From Glycocaulis albus (GTDB taxonomy: Bacteria > Pseudomonadota > Alphaproteobacteria > Caulobacterales > Maricaulaceae): a stretch of 64,000 nt of DNA. The notes under the pieces are model-generated. The model was not told the origin of the DNA, ran no database searches, and saw only the letters and a program-made list of their open reading frames with translations. Position 1 is the first letter of the stretch. Every line of letters starts with the position of its first letter. The DNA is taken from the NCBI RefSeq assembly GCF_014639075.1, contig NZ_BMFS01000011.1, positions 42,568-106,567 of the forward strand, in the 5' to 3' direction. Made by a program: the position numbers and the translations under genes. Shown here one piece after another: positions 8,847 to 16,551 of this stretch.

Positions 8847-10241
8847 ATGAGCCTCAATTCAGCCCTGGCAGCCGGCGCCTCCGGCCTGATCTCCAACTCC
8901 TCTGCGCTGGCGGGGATTTCGGACAATATCGCGAACGTGAACACGGTCGGCTACAAGCGCGTGAACACCAATTTCTTCCCTAACTACTCGCTCACTTCCG
9001 GCGCAGGCGATGTGCGCTATGCGGCCGGCGGCACCTCGACGCTCTCCAAGCTCGACGTGTCGACGAGCGGGCTCTTGAACCCGGCCAGCTCGTCCACCTC
9101 GCTGGCGATTGACGGCAATGGCTTCTTCGTCGTGCGGCCGAATTCCCAGAACGCGACCGGCTTTGATCCGGTGCTGTTCACCCGCTCGGGCAATTTCGAG
9201 ACGGACTCGGCCGGTTTCCTGCGCAATGCCGCGGGCATGTATCTCTATGGCTGGCCGGTACAGGCCGACGGCACGGTCAATGCCAACCCGTCCAATCTGG
9301 ACCAGCTTGAAGCCATCAACCTGTCCAATATCGGCGGCGCGGCAGAGGCAACCTCCTCGGTGCGCATCAACGCCAACCTGCAGGCCAGTCAGGACGTGTC
9401 GCCCGCAGCCGCCACCTACGACGCCACTGATCCGGCCAACAACATGGCCTCGGGCAATGTGACGCCGGACTTCCAGCGCACCATCCAGATCTATGACAGC
9501 CAGGGCGGTGTGCGCTCGGTGACGCTGTCGCTTCTGAAATCCACCAATGCCAATACGTGGAACGCCGAACTGCACATCGACCCGGCAACCGACATCACGA
9601 CGGGCGCAGGCCTCAATTCCGGCCAGATCGCTGCCGGCGTGCTTGCGTTCAATACGGACGGCCAGATTGATGTGGCCAACACCACCCTTCCCTCCACGCT
9701 GAACTTCCTTGGATCGGACAACGCAGCCGCCCTCGGGGCCAATGACTTCCAGTGGGCGGCCGGTACCGGCATTGGCGCCCAGTCGATCCAGCTCGATCTC
9801 GGCGCGGCCGGCACACCCGGCGGCATCACCCAGTATGACAGCCCGTCCACCCTGAACTCCACGCGGGTCAACGGTGCCATTTTCGGCGCTTTCTCCAGCG
9901 TGGATGTCGACTCGCAGGGCTTTGTCTCGGCGCGGTTTACCAATGGCGTCGTACGCCAGATCTACCAGATCCCGGTTGCCACCGTGGCCAACCCGAACGG
10001 GCTGGCGACTGCTGGCGGTTCGGCCTTTTACGTCACCCCGGAATCCGGCGCCTTCACGCTGAACACCCCCGGCGCTGGCGCGTCTGGCCAGATCGCCCCC
10101 AAGGCGCTGGAAAACTCCAATGTCGATATCGCGACGGAGTTCTCCAATCTGATCATTACCCAGCGCGCCTATTCGGCTTCATCGCGGATCATTACCACAG
10201 CCGACGAGATGATGGCTGAAGCGATCCAGATGAAGCGGTAA
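8847..10241 (+). CDS. flgE: Flagellar hook protein FlgE
   Basis: This 464-residue protein starts with the hook/rod motif GISDNIANVNTVGYKR and ends with the matching NVDIATEFSNLIITQRAYSASSRIITTADEM type segment. The middle carries the FlgE D1/D2 beta-rich domains, including the GNGFFVVRP region near residue 90. It polymerises into the external hook. A clear AGGAG site lies seven bases before ATG 8847. The 74-base gap from flgD has no obvious terminator, so co-transcription is plausible. The next gene is sciP, the same order as I recall from Caulobacter. Confidence 0.95.
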   Translation: MSLNSALAAGASGLISNSSALAGISDNIANVNTVGYKRVNTNFFPNYSLTSGAGDVRYAAGGTSTLSKLDVSTSGLLNPASSSTSLAIDGNGFFVVRPNSQNATGFDPVLFTRSGNFETDSAGFLRNAAGMYLYGWPVQADGTVNANPSNLDQLEAINLSNIGGAAEATSSVRINANLQASQDVSPAAATYDATDPANNMASGNVTPDFQRTIQIYDSQGGVRSVTLSLLKSTNANTWNAELHIDPATDITTGAGLNSGQIAAGVLAFNTDGQIDVANTTLPSTLNFLGSDNAAALGANDFQWAAGTGIGAQSIQLDLGAAGTPGGITQYDSPSTLNSTRVNGAIFGAFSSVDVDSQGFVSARFTNGVVRQIYQIPVATVANPNGLATAGGSAFYVTPESGAFTLNTPGAGASGQIAPKALENSNVDIATEFSNLIITQRAYSASSRIITTADEMMAEAIQMKR

Positions 10242-10488
10242 TTTTTCTCGCTCGCGCCGAGTGTGCCTGACGGCACACCGGCTCCGCGGGGGCGCTTGTT
10301 TCATTAGTGCTCCGCGCATCCGCGCGTCGCCCCTCGCACGAGCTCGGACGCCCGTTCGGGCTTGCGGCGGCCAGAGGCCGCCGAAAAGGGCGACCGCCCG
10401 CCCGCGACTTTTCGCGGAACCGGCCGAGCGGATGTGGGGGAGGACAGGAAAACGCCCCAGCCGGGGTGAATCATTTCTAAACCGCTGA

Positions 10489-10503
10489 TTTATAGAAGAT
10501 TTA
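10489..10503 (+). promoter_or_regulatory. Weak CtrA-type box upstream of sciP
   Basis: The sequence is TTTA-TAGAAGA-TTTA, with one mismatch in each half against TTAA-N7-TTAA and exact seven-base spacing. It lies ten bases upstream of a better box, so paired binding is possible. Confidence 0.35.
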
Positions 10504-10512
10504 CCAAGGCGT

Positions 10513-10527
10513 TTAGGCCGCCGTTAA
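10513..10527 (+). promoter_or_regulatory. CtrA-type box upstream of sciP
   Basis: The sequence TTAG-GCCGCCG-TTAA matches the CtrA consensus TTAA-N7-TTAA with a single mismatch. It lies about 70 bases before the sciP start. In Caulobacter, CtrA is known to activate sciP, so the placement fits a conserved circuit. Binding here is inferred. Confidence 0.55.
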
Positions 10528-10548
10528 AACGTGTCGGCTATAACGGTC

Positions 10549-10574
10549 CCATCAAGAGCGCCATCAAGAGCGCC
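10549..10574 (+). repeat. 12-base tandem duplication in the sciP leader
   Basis: The unit CCATCAAGAGCG occurs twice in direct tandem, followed by CC. It lies between the CtrA-type boxes and the sciP ribosome site, so it is probably in the transcribed leader. It does not encode a supported protein. Confidence 0.7.
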
Positions 10575-10598
10575 TTTATGGTGGAAGGACCGGGTTGG

Positions 10599-10871
10599 AT
10601 GGAACGTCGTATCAAGAAAGAAAACTATGTGATCGGGCCCGATGGCAGCCCGCTCACGGTGGCCGATCTGCCGTCGGCCAACACCAAGCGCTGGGTGATC
10701 CGCCGCAAGGCCGAGGTTGTCGCAGCCGTCCGCGGCGGACTGATCAGCCTGGATGAAGCCTGCGAACGCTATCGCCTGACCGTCGAGGAATTCCTCGGCT
10801 GGCAGCGCGCGATCGAGCGTCATGGCCTTGCCGGCCTTCGCACGACCCGCATCCAGGATTACCGGCACTAG
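10599..10871 (+). CDS. sciP: SciP (DUF1153), small CtrA-inhibitory protein
   Basis: The 90-residue product consists almost wholly of a DUF1153 helix-turn-helix domain, with YVIGPDGSPLTVADLP followed by RWVIRRKAEVVAAVRGGLIS and LDEACERYRLTVEEFLGWQ. In Caulobacter, SciP binds CtrA and DNA and blocks CtrA-dependent transcription in G1 swarmer cells. ATG 10599 is nine bases after GGAAGGA; an earlier in-frame ATG at 10578 lacks a site and would put that ribosome site inside the coding region. The gene sits between flgE and fliF, matching Caulobacter order. CtrA-type boxes lie upstream. Identification is strong; the regulatory role is inferred from the family. Confidence 0.93.
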   Translation: MERRIKKENYVIGPDGSPLTVADLPSANTKRWVIRRKAEVVAAVRGGLISLDEACERYRLTVEEFLGWQRAIERHGLAGLRTTRIQDYRH

Positions 10872-10875
10872 ATAC

Positions 10876-10907
10876 CTGTCCTCCCCCACATCCGTGGGGG
10901 AGGACAG
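10876..10907. repeat. Perfect 14-bp inverted repeat after sciP
   Basis: CTGTCCTCCCCCAC and its exact complement are separated by a four-base loop. AAAAAA follows on the plus strand, so this is not a canonical terminator for sciP, which would need T residues. A half copy occurs at about 10434-10448 and a similar GGGGGAGGACAGG near 58010, which points to a dispersed hairpin family. Confidence 0.75.
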
Positions 10908-10916
10908 AAAAAAGCT

Positions 10917-10942
10917 GGGTCTCCCGTCGGTGCGGGAGACCC
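10917..10942. repeat. Perfect 10-bp inverted repeat (GGGTCTCCCG)
   Basis: GGGTCTCCCG and CGGGAGACCC flank a six-base loop ten bases after the preceding hairpin. It resembles the GGGTCCCCG family of short palindromes listed elsewhere in this window. Confidence 0.6.
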
Positions 10943-11231
10943 CGGCTGCATTTCGGGTTCCGCAATATTTCCACGTCATTCCGGCCGCAGCGAAGCGCAG
11001 AGCCGGAACCCAGCTTTTATTAGCTCCGCAACGCAGCCCCGGCCCGCGCGGCACAGGCCGTCGCGTGCGGGTGTTTGACGCGTTTCACCGGCGCAAGCCG
11101 GTGCCCAGCCCATCTGGACCCCGACTTTCGTCGGGGAAACGCAAAGGATATTCCCTTCCCCCGTTGAAAACGCCCCTGCTGGCAATAGCGGCGCTTTTCC
11201 ACAGGCATGGGCTGGGATTTGGTAACTCTCG

Positions 11232-11246
11232 TTAAACACTCGTTTA
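11232..11246 (+). promoter_or_regulatory. CtrA-type box upstream of fliF
   Basis: TTAA-ACACTCG-TTTA matches TTAA-N7-TTAA with one mismatch and correct spacing. In Caulobacter the fliF operon is a direct CtrA target with the box near -35. If that geometry holds, transcription starts near 11270-11280, which supports a translation start at GTG 11323 instead of TTG 11266. Confidence 0.65.
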
Positions 11247-11322
11247 CGCGGGCAGTGGGAAAAACTTGCCTACCAGTCCGGCAAATCGCCGCGCTGGCCA
11301 GAGGGGCAAGGCTTTTTCACCC

Positions 11323-12960
11323 GTGAACGCGCTATTTGAACAACTGGCAAAGTTTGGTGTCGGCCGCCTGACGGCCATTCTCGGCCTGACAATTGGCGCC
11401 GCAGCCGCGCTCGTCATCTTCACGATGAGCATGAATGGCTCCCGCGAGGCATTGCTCTATTCGGGCCTGCAGCCGCAGGACGCCGCCGCCGTCAGCGAAC
11501 GCCTCGGCCAGGCCAATATCCCTTACACCCTGCGCGAGGGCGGCACCGCCGTGTTTGTCGACCGCCAGCGTGTGGACGAGGCCCGCCTGCGCGTCGCGCA
11601 AGGCGGCGCGCTCGGTTTTGGCTCGGTCGGTTACGAGATTTTCGACGAGACCGACGCGCTCGGCACGACCAGCTTTGTCCAGAACATCAACGCCAAGCGC
11701 GCGCTGGAAGGCGAGCTCGCCCGCACCATCAATACGCTCGGCGTGGTCAGTGGTGCCCGCGTGCACCTGGTACTGCCCGAGCGGCGCCTGTTTTCCCAGC
11801 AGGTGCAGGAGCCGTCCGCCTCCGTCATTGTCAATCTGCGCGGCCAGATAACGCCCGAGCAGATCGCCACCATACGTGATCTCGTCGCCACCGCCGTTCC
11901 CGGCCTCAGCGCAAACCGCATCACTATCGCCGATGACCGGGGCCGTCTGCTGGCCAGCCCGTCTGACGACGGCTCGGTGACCAGCGCCGCACTGGAGGGC
12001 CGCCGCTCCAGCCTGGAATCCGAACTGCGCGACCGTGTTCGCGATGTCGTGGAGGGCATTGTCGGTCCCGGCGCTGCCCGCGTGGTCGTTACCGCCGATC
12101 TCAGCCGTGAGAGTATCACCGAGAGCAGCCAGACCTATGACCCTGAAGGCCAGGTGCGTTCTGGCCGCGAGATGACCGAGGAATTCACGCGCGAGCCCGC
12201 CGGACGCAATAGCGGGGCGGTCTCGGTCGCCGAAAACCTGCCCGAAGGCGGCGAAGCCGGGCAAGCCGAGGGCGCCGTGATGGCCGAGACCGGCCGCAAT
12301 TCGCGCGTGGAGAACTTCCTGAACTCGTCAACAACACGCACACGTGTTGTCGAGGCTGGCGCCATTGAACGCCTGTCGGTGTCGGTCGTGGTCGACGAGG
12401 TGATGACGCGCGGCGAGGACGGCTCGCCGGTCTTCACGCCGCGCAGCGAGGAAGAGATCGCCCGCATCCGCCAGCTTGCCGCCGTGGCAGCCGGTCTCAA
12501 CGAGGATCGCGGCGACGTGATCGAGGTGGCGCAGCTGCGGTTCTCGCGTCCTGATCTCGATATCGGTACGCCGGCCAGCTCCGGCTTCTCGCTCAGCCGC
12601 GGCGATATCATGCGCATTGCCGAGATTGCGGTTCTGTTCATCACCGCGCTTCTGATCGTGTTCATGGTGGCCCGCCCGCTGATCAAGGGCGCGATTAGCG
12701 GCCCGGCCCCGGCACTGGCCGGCGCTGGTGCCGGCGGCGGCACGCAGGCTCTGCCCTCCCAGCCGAAACAGGCCGCCATCGCCCATTCCGGTGATGGCCA
12801 GTTCGCCCTGCCCGATTCCGGCGAACCCGAAGAGACCATCGATATCGCCCATATCGATGGCCAGGTGAAAAAATCGTCTGTGAAGAAGGTCTCCACGCTC
12901 GTCGAGAAACACCCCGACGAGTCGATGGCGATCCTGCGCAGCTGGATGCACGAGAGCTAG
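11323..12960 (+). CDS. fliF: Flagellar MS-ring protein FliF
   Basis: The chosen product has 545 residues: a first transmembrane helix near residues 15-35 (ILGLTIGAAAALVIFTM), the YscJ/FliF domain with the GSVGYEIFDE and FVQNINAKRALEGELARTI stretches, an FliF C-terminal domain, a second membrane helix near residue 435, and the conserved FliG-binding tail ending in SWMHES. It forms the MS ring in the inner membrane. GTG 11323 follows a GAGGGGCAAGG site and gives VNALFEQLAKFG, matching other alphaproteobacterial N-termini; TTG 11266 is the longer option. It heads an apparent fliF-fliG-fliH-fliN-flbD operon. Confidence 0.93.
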   Translation: MNALFEQLAKFGVGRLTAILGLTIGAAAALVIFTMSMNGSREALLYSGLQPQDAAAVSERLGQANIPYTLREGGTAVFVDRQRVDEARLRVAQGGALGFGSVGYEIFDETDALGTTSFVQNINAKRALEGELARTINTLGVVSGARVHLVLPERRLFSQQVQEPSASVIVNLRGQITPEQIATIRDLVATAVPGLSANRITIADDRGRLLASPSDDGSVTSAALEGRRSSLESELRDRVRDVVEGIVGPGAARVVVTADLSRESITESSQTYDPEGQVRSGREMTEEFTREPAGRNSGAVSVAENLPEGGEAGQAEGAVMAETGRNSRVENFLNSSTTRTRVVEAGAIERLSVSVVVDEVMTRGEDGSPVFTPRSEEEIARIRQLAAVAAGLNEDRGDVIEVAQLRFSRPDLDIGTPASSGFSLSRGDIMRIAEIAVLFITALLIVFMVARPLIKGAISGPAPALAGAGAGGGTQALPSQPKQAAIAHSGDGQFALPDSGEPEETIDIAHIDGQVKKSSVKKVSTLVEKHPDESMAILRSWMHES

Positions 12961-12963
12961 ACG

Positions 12964-13998
12964 ATGGTTGCACCAGCCGTAAAACGCAAACTGATCGACG
13001 ACCCTTCCGCCCTGGAGGGGCCAGAAAAGGCCGCCGTTATCCTGATGGCGCTGGGCGAAGAACAGGCTGCGCTCTGGGAGATGATGGATGAGGAGGAAAT
13101 CCGCATTGTCTCGCAGGCCATGGCCTCGCTGGGCAACGTGTCCTCCCAGGCGGTCGAAAAGCTGATCGTCGAATTTGTCGGCTCGATGTCGACCACCGGC
13201 TCGATCTCCGGCTCGGTGGAGCGCACTCAGCGCCTTCTGATGAGCTTCCTGCCCGAAGAGCGCGTCGAAGCCATCATGGAAGAACTGCGTGGCCCGGCCG
13301 GCCGCACCATGTGGGACAAGCTGGGCAATGTGAACGAGATGGTTCTGGCGAACTATCTCAAGAACGAATACCCCCAGACCGTGGCTGTGGTCCTGTCCAA
13401 GGTGCGCTCTGAACATGCCGCCCGTGTGCTCTCGGCCCTGCCGGAGGATTTTGCCCTGGAAGTCGTGCAGCGCATGCTGCGCATGGAGCCGGTCCAGCGC
13501 GAAATTCTCGACAAGATCGAGATGACCCTGCGCAACGAGTTCATGAGCAACCTGGCGCGCACGTCCAAGCAGGACAGCCACGAAATGATGGCTGACATCT
13601 TCAACAATTTCGACCGCCAGACCGAGAACCGCTTCCTGGCGGCACTCGAAGAACGCAACCGGGACAGTGCGGAAAAGATCCGCTCGCTCATGTTCGTGTT
13701 CGAAGATCTGGGCAAGCTGGACCCGCAAGGCATCCAGACCCTGCTGCGCGCGGTCAACAAGGACCAGCTGGGCCTGGCGCTGAAAGGCGCCTCGGACACG
13801 CTGCGCGATCTGTTCTTCTCCAACATGTCCGAACGCGCCGCAAAAATCCTGCGCGAGGACATGCAGACCATGGGGCCTGTGCGCCTGAAAGACGTCGATC
13901 AGGCCCAGCAGGCCATGGTCAACACCGCCAAGGACCTCGCCGCCAAGGGCGAAATACTCATCGCCGATGGCGGCGGTGATGACGAGCTGATCTACTAG
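12964..13998 (+). CDS. fliG: Flagellar motor switch protein FliG
   Basis: The 344-residue product has the three FliG domains: an N-terminal FliF-binding part beginning [21 protein letters not shown], a middle domain, and a C-terminal charged torque helix region with [21 protein letters not shown]. It forms the cytoplasmic face of the rotor and contacts MotA, FliM and FliF. It starts three bases after fliF ends and is followed one base later by fliH, a tight operon. Length and sequence look intact. Confidence 0.95.
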   Translation: MVAPAVKRKLIDDPSALEGPEKAAVILMALGEEQAALWEMMDEEEIRIVSQAMASLGNVSSQAVEKLIVEFVGSMSTTGSISGSVERTQRLLMSFLPEERVEAIMEELRGPAGRTMWDKLGNVNEMVLANYLKNEYPQTVAVVLSKVRSEHAARVLSALPEDFALEVVQRMLRMEPVQREILDKIEMTLRNEFMSNLARTSKQDSHEMMADIFNNFDRQTENRFLAALEERNRDSAEKIRSLMFVFEDLGKLDPQGIQTLLRAVNKDQLGLALKGASDTLRDLFFSNMSERAAKILREDMQTMGPVRLKDVDQAQQAMVNTAKDLAAKGEILIADGGGDDELIY

Positions 13999-13999
13999 G

Positions 14000-14683
14000 A
14001 TGACCGCTTTGACCACGCGCCACACGCCTTTCAGCTTTGACCGGGTCTTCGCATCCGACGGCACGGTGCTGCGCGATGGCCAGCGCATCAAACGCATGCT
14101 CACCCTGTCCGAGGCGCAAGAGCAGGCCGATGCGGCCGCCGCGGAAGCGCTGAAAGCGGACAATGCCGAGGCTGCCCGCGCCGCCGCAGAGGCGCTGAAA
14201 GTCCTGACCGGGCGGATACAGGCCATCCTGACCCGCATGGAAGCGGAGTCAGAAGCGATGCGGGCGGATGCAGCGCGTCTGGCCGTCGCCGCCGCCCGTC
14301 AGATCGCCGGTGCTGCGCTCGCCGCCCATGGCGAGGAGACGGTTCTGGAATGTGCCCGCTCCATCATGGACGATCTGCGCGCCGAGCCGCGCATCGCGGT
14401 GCGTGTCACCCCGGCCCTTGCCGACACGATTGCCGAGCGGCTGCACGCCGAAGCTGACCATATGGGGCTTGAAGGCGCCGTCATCGTGCGCGCTGACGAG
14501 GAGGTGGCCACTGGCGATTGTGTGCTGGAATGGCGCTCCGGCTCCATCGAACGCACCGCATCAGACATCGAGACACGCATAGCCGAGCTGGTGGAGCGCT
14601 GGCTGGCCACGCCTGCCGAGACCCCCGCCACCCCCGACGAACTGGACGAAGCCGAGACGCTCAAGGAGCTCAAACATGGCTGA
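14000..14683 (+). CDS. fliH: Flagellar assembly protein FliH (FlbE-like)
   Basis: The protein (227 residues) has an Ala/Glu-rich coiled coil between about residues 35 and 90 and a C-terminal FliH/HrpE-type domain. By position between fliG and fliN it corresponds to Caulobacter FlbE/FliH, which binds the export ATPase FliI and links it to the C ring. The primary sequence is weakly conserved in this family, so position and coiled-coil shape carry most of the evidence. The gene overlaps fliN by eight bases. fliI and fliJ are about 11 kb away in this window. Confidence 0.8.
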   Translation: MTALTTRHTPFSFDRVFASDGTVLRDGQRIKRMLTLSEAQEQADAAAAEALKADNAEAARAAAEALKVLTGRIQAILTRMEAESEAMRADAARLAVAAARQIAGAALAAHGEETVLECARSIMDDLRAEPRIAVRVTPALADTIAERLHAEADHMGLEGAVIVRADEEVATGDCVLEWRSGSIERTASDIETRIAELVERWLATPAETPATPDELDEAETLKELKHG

Positions 14684-15047
14684 TTCAACCGATCTCGACC
14701 TGCCCGACCTGAACAGGGGGCAAGGCGCAGCCGGGCCGGAGGATTCCGCTTCCACCGATCTGCCTGCCCAGTCACTGGTCGATGAAGCCGTGCGCACGGC
14801 CGTTGATCTGGCTCCGGTCTATGACGTGCCGGTCAATATCTCGGCCGTTCTCGGCAAGACCCATATCGACGTGAACTCGCTTCTGAAACTTACCTCCGGC
14901 TCGGTGCTGGAGCTGGACCGCAAGGTCGGCGAGGCCATCGACATCTACGTCAATAACCGCCTGGTGGCACGCGGCGAGGTGGTCGTCGTCGACGACCGGC
15001 TCGGCGTGACCATGACCGAAATCATCAAGGACGGGGACTCCGCATGA
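14676..15047 (+). CDS. fliN: Flagellar motor switch protein FliN
   Basis: The product has 123 residues, with a disordered acidic N-terminus and a C-terminal SpoA/FliMN domain of about 75 residues showing VPVNISAVLGKTHIDVNSLLKL, GSVLELDRKVGEAIDIYVNN and VARGEVVVVDDRLGVTMTEI in shortened form. FliN multimerises at the base of the C ring. The start lies inside the end of fliH, and flbD follows after 41 bases with an AAGGAG site. No FliM gene is in the window. Confidence 0.93.
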   Translation: MADSTDLDLPDLNRGQGAAGPEDSASTDLPAQSLVDEAVRTAVDLAPVYDVPVNISAVLGKTHIDVNSLLKLTSGSVLELDRKVGEAIDIYVNNRLVARGEVVVVDDRLGVTMTEIIKDGDSA

Positions 15048-15088
15048 CCTCCGCCATCCCCATCCCCGCTGCAAGGAGAATCTGAGCC

Positions 15089-16450
15089 ATGCGTGTACTC
15101 ATAGTCGGCTCGCTCGCAGGGCAATCAGGAACCGCCACCAAGATGGCGATGGACCGCGGCGCCAAGGTCTCCCAGGTGGACACGCCAGCGCAGGCAACCG
15201 CCTATTTGCGCGCCGGGCGCGGGGCCGATCTGGTCATGGTCGATGTCAGCCTGGATATTGGCGCCTTTATCGCCGCCAACGAGGCCGAGCGGATTACCGT
15301 TCCGGTGGTGGCGTGTGGCGTGAATGTCCGCCCCGACACTGCTGCCGGCGCGATACGGGCTGGCGCCAAGGAATTCATCCCCCTGCCGGCCGACCCGGAA
15401 CTGATGGCGGCCGTGCTGGAAGCGGTCAGCGATGATGAGCGCCCGATGGTGGCGCGCGACAAGTCCATGCTGGCCGTGGTCGAGCTGGCCAACCGCATCG
15501 CAGGTTCCGATGCCTCCGTGCTGATCACTGGCGAAAGCGGCGTCGGCAAGGAGGTGATGGCACGCTATCTCCACCGCAAGTCAAAGCGCGCGGCCAGGCC
15601 CTTCGTCTCGGTGAACTGCGCCGCCATCCCGGAAAACCTGCTGGAGTCCGAACTGTTCGGTCACGAGAAGGGCGCGTTCACCGGCGCTGTGGCCCGCCGG
15701 GTCGGCAAGTTTGAAGAGGCTGATGGCGGTACGCTCCTGCTGGACGAAATCTCCGAGATGGACGCCCGTCTGCAGGCCAAGCTCTTGCGCGCCCTGCAGG
15801 AGCGCGAGATCGACCGGGTGGGCGGCTCCGGCCCTGTAAAGGTCAATATCCGCGTTATCGCCACCTCCAACCGCGATCTGCAAAAGGCCGTACGCGAGGG
15901 CGTTTTCCGCGAAGACCTGCTCTTCCGCCTCAATGTGGTGAACCTGGCCATTCCGCCCTTGCGTGAACGGCCCGAGGACGCCCTGGCGCTCGCCGAACAC
16001 TTCCTGAAGAAATATGCCGCTGCGAACGGCCTGCCTCACCGGGCGCTCAATGAAGCCGCCAAGCTGCAGATCACGACCCGCAGCTGGGCAGGCAATGTGC
16101 GCGAGCTGGAGAACGCCATGCACCGGGCCGTGTTGCTGGCATCGGGTACCGAGATCGGGCCTGACGCCATCCGCGCGCCGGACGGTTCGGCCTTCCAGAG
16201 CGGTGGTGGCGGAGTTGCCCGTCAGGCTGCCGAGGCGGCCGATGCCGCCCACCACATGGTCGGCCGCACCGTGGCCGAGGTCGAACAGGATCTGATCCTG
16301 GACACGCTGGACCACTGCTTTGGCAACCGCACCCATGCCGCGAACATTCTCGGCATCTCGATCCGCACACTTCGCAACAAGCTGAAACTCTATACCGATC
16401 AGGGCATTCACGTCCCCGGACCCGGCGAGAGCCGCGCCGGGGCAGCGTAG
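15089..16450 (+). CDS. flbD: Sigma-54-dependent flagellar regulator FlbD
   Basis: This NtrC-family activator has 453 residues: an atypical receiver (about 1-115), an AAA+ sigma-54 interaction domain (about 125-360) with ITGESGVGKE as Walker A, the intact GAFTGA loop and GGTLLLDE as Walker B, and a Fis-type C-terminal helix-turn-helix (HAANILGISIRTLRNKL). The receiver has VDVSLD where the phospho-acceptor is expected but lacks the normal acidic cluster near its start, as in Caulobacter FlbD, where FliX controls activity. It should activate late flagellar sigma-54 promoters and repress early ones. An AAGGAG site lies upstream. Confidence 0.93.
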   Translation: MRVLIVGSLAGQSGTATKMAMDRGAKVSQVDTPAQATAYLRAGRGADLVMVDVSLDIGAFIAANEAERITVPVVACGVNVRPDTAAGAIRAGAKEFIPLPADPELMAAVLEAVSDDERPMVARDKSMLAVVELANRIAGSDASVLITGESGVGKEVMARYLHRKSKRAARPFVSVNCAAIPENLLESELFGHEKGAFTGAVARRVGKFEEADGGTLLLDEISEMDARLQAKLLRALQEREIDRVGGSGPVKVNIRVIATSNRDLQKAVREGVFREDLLFRLNVVNLAIPPLRERPEDALALAEHFLKKYAAANGLPHRALNEAAKLQITTRSWAGNVRELENAMHRAVLLASGTEIGPDAIRAPDGSAFQSGGGGVARQAAEAADAAHHMVGRTVAEVEQDLILDTLDHCFGNRTHAANILGISIRTLRNKLKLYTDQGIHVPGPGESRAGAA

Positions 16451-16461
16451 GACCAAGGGCT

Positions 16462-16527
16462 GAGTTTCCCCGGCGAAAGCCGGGGCCCAGCCTGTTTTCT
16501 GGATCCCGGCTTGCGCCGGGAAGACGA
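16462..16527. repeat. Dispersed palindromic repeat, family A (flbD-flhA gap)
   Basis: Two hairpins in tandem, CCCCGGC/GCCGGGG and CCCGGC/GCCGGG, joined by CCAGCCTGTTTTCTGGAT, the layout seen in the other family A copies. It fills most of the 101-base flbD-flhA gap, and flhA translation starts just after it. Confidence 0.75.
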
Positions 16528-16551
16528 CTGAATTGAAGGACTGAAACGCCC

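Larger units (their letters stand above)
10242..10598. other. flgE-sciP intergenic region with repeat remnants
   Basis: No supported gene lies in these bases. The left half (about 10295-10450) contains GC-rich repeat debris resembling the CGAAAAG/CTTTTCGCGGAAC repeat found elsewhere in the window, and a half copy of the GTGGGGGAGGACAG hairpin sequence. The right half is AT-richer and holds two CtrA-type boxes and a 12-base tandem duplication before sciP. A 75-codon open frame across the repeat part has no recognisable features. Confidence 0.55.
10872..11322. other. sciP-fliF intergenic region with hairpin repeats
   Basis: These 451 bases hold no supported gene. In order they contain two perfect hairpins (10876-10907 and 10917-10942), a repeat-like stretch near 10975-11020, a fragment resembling the CTCCGCAACGC repeat near 11024, a copy of the dispersed CACCGGC/GCCGGTG repeat at 11080-11146, and the CtrA-type box of fliF at 11232-11246. 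Confidence 0.6.

Noticed and set aside
10261..10488. 75-codon open frame between flgE and sciP
   Set aside because: It consists of Arg/Pro/Ala-rich translation of repeat sequence with no ribosome site.
10876..10907. Hairpin after sciP as a rho-independent terminator
   Set aside because: The plus strand has AAAAAA after the stem, not T residues. On the minus strand the T-tract precedes the hairpin.
12328..14238. Long open frame on the minus strand opposite fliF and fliG (636 codons)
   Set aside because: It mirrors the plus-strand genes in GC-rich DNA, has His/Gln/Arg-rich composition and no recognisable domain. fliF, fliG and fliH are clear on the other strand.
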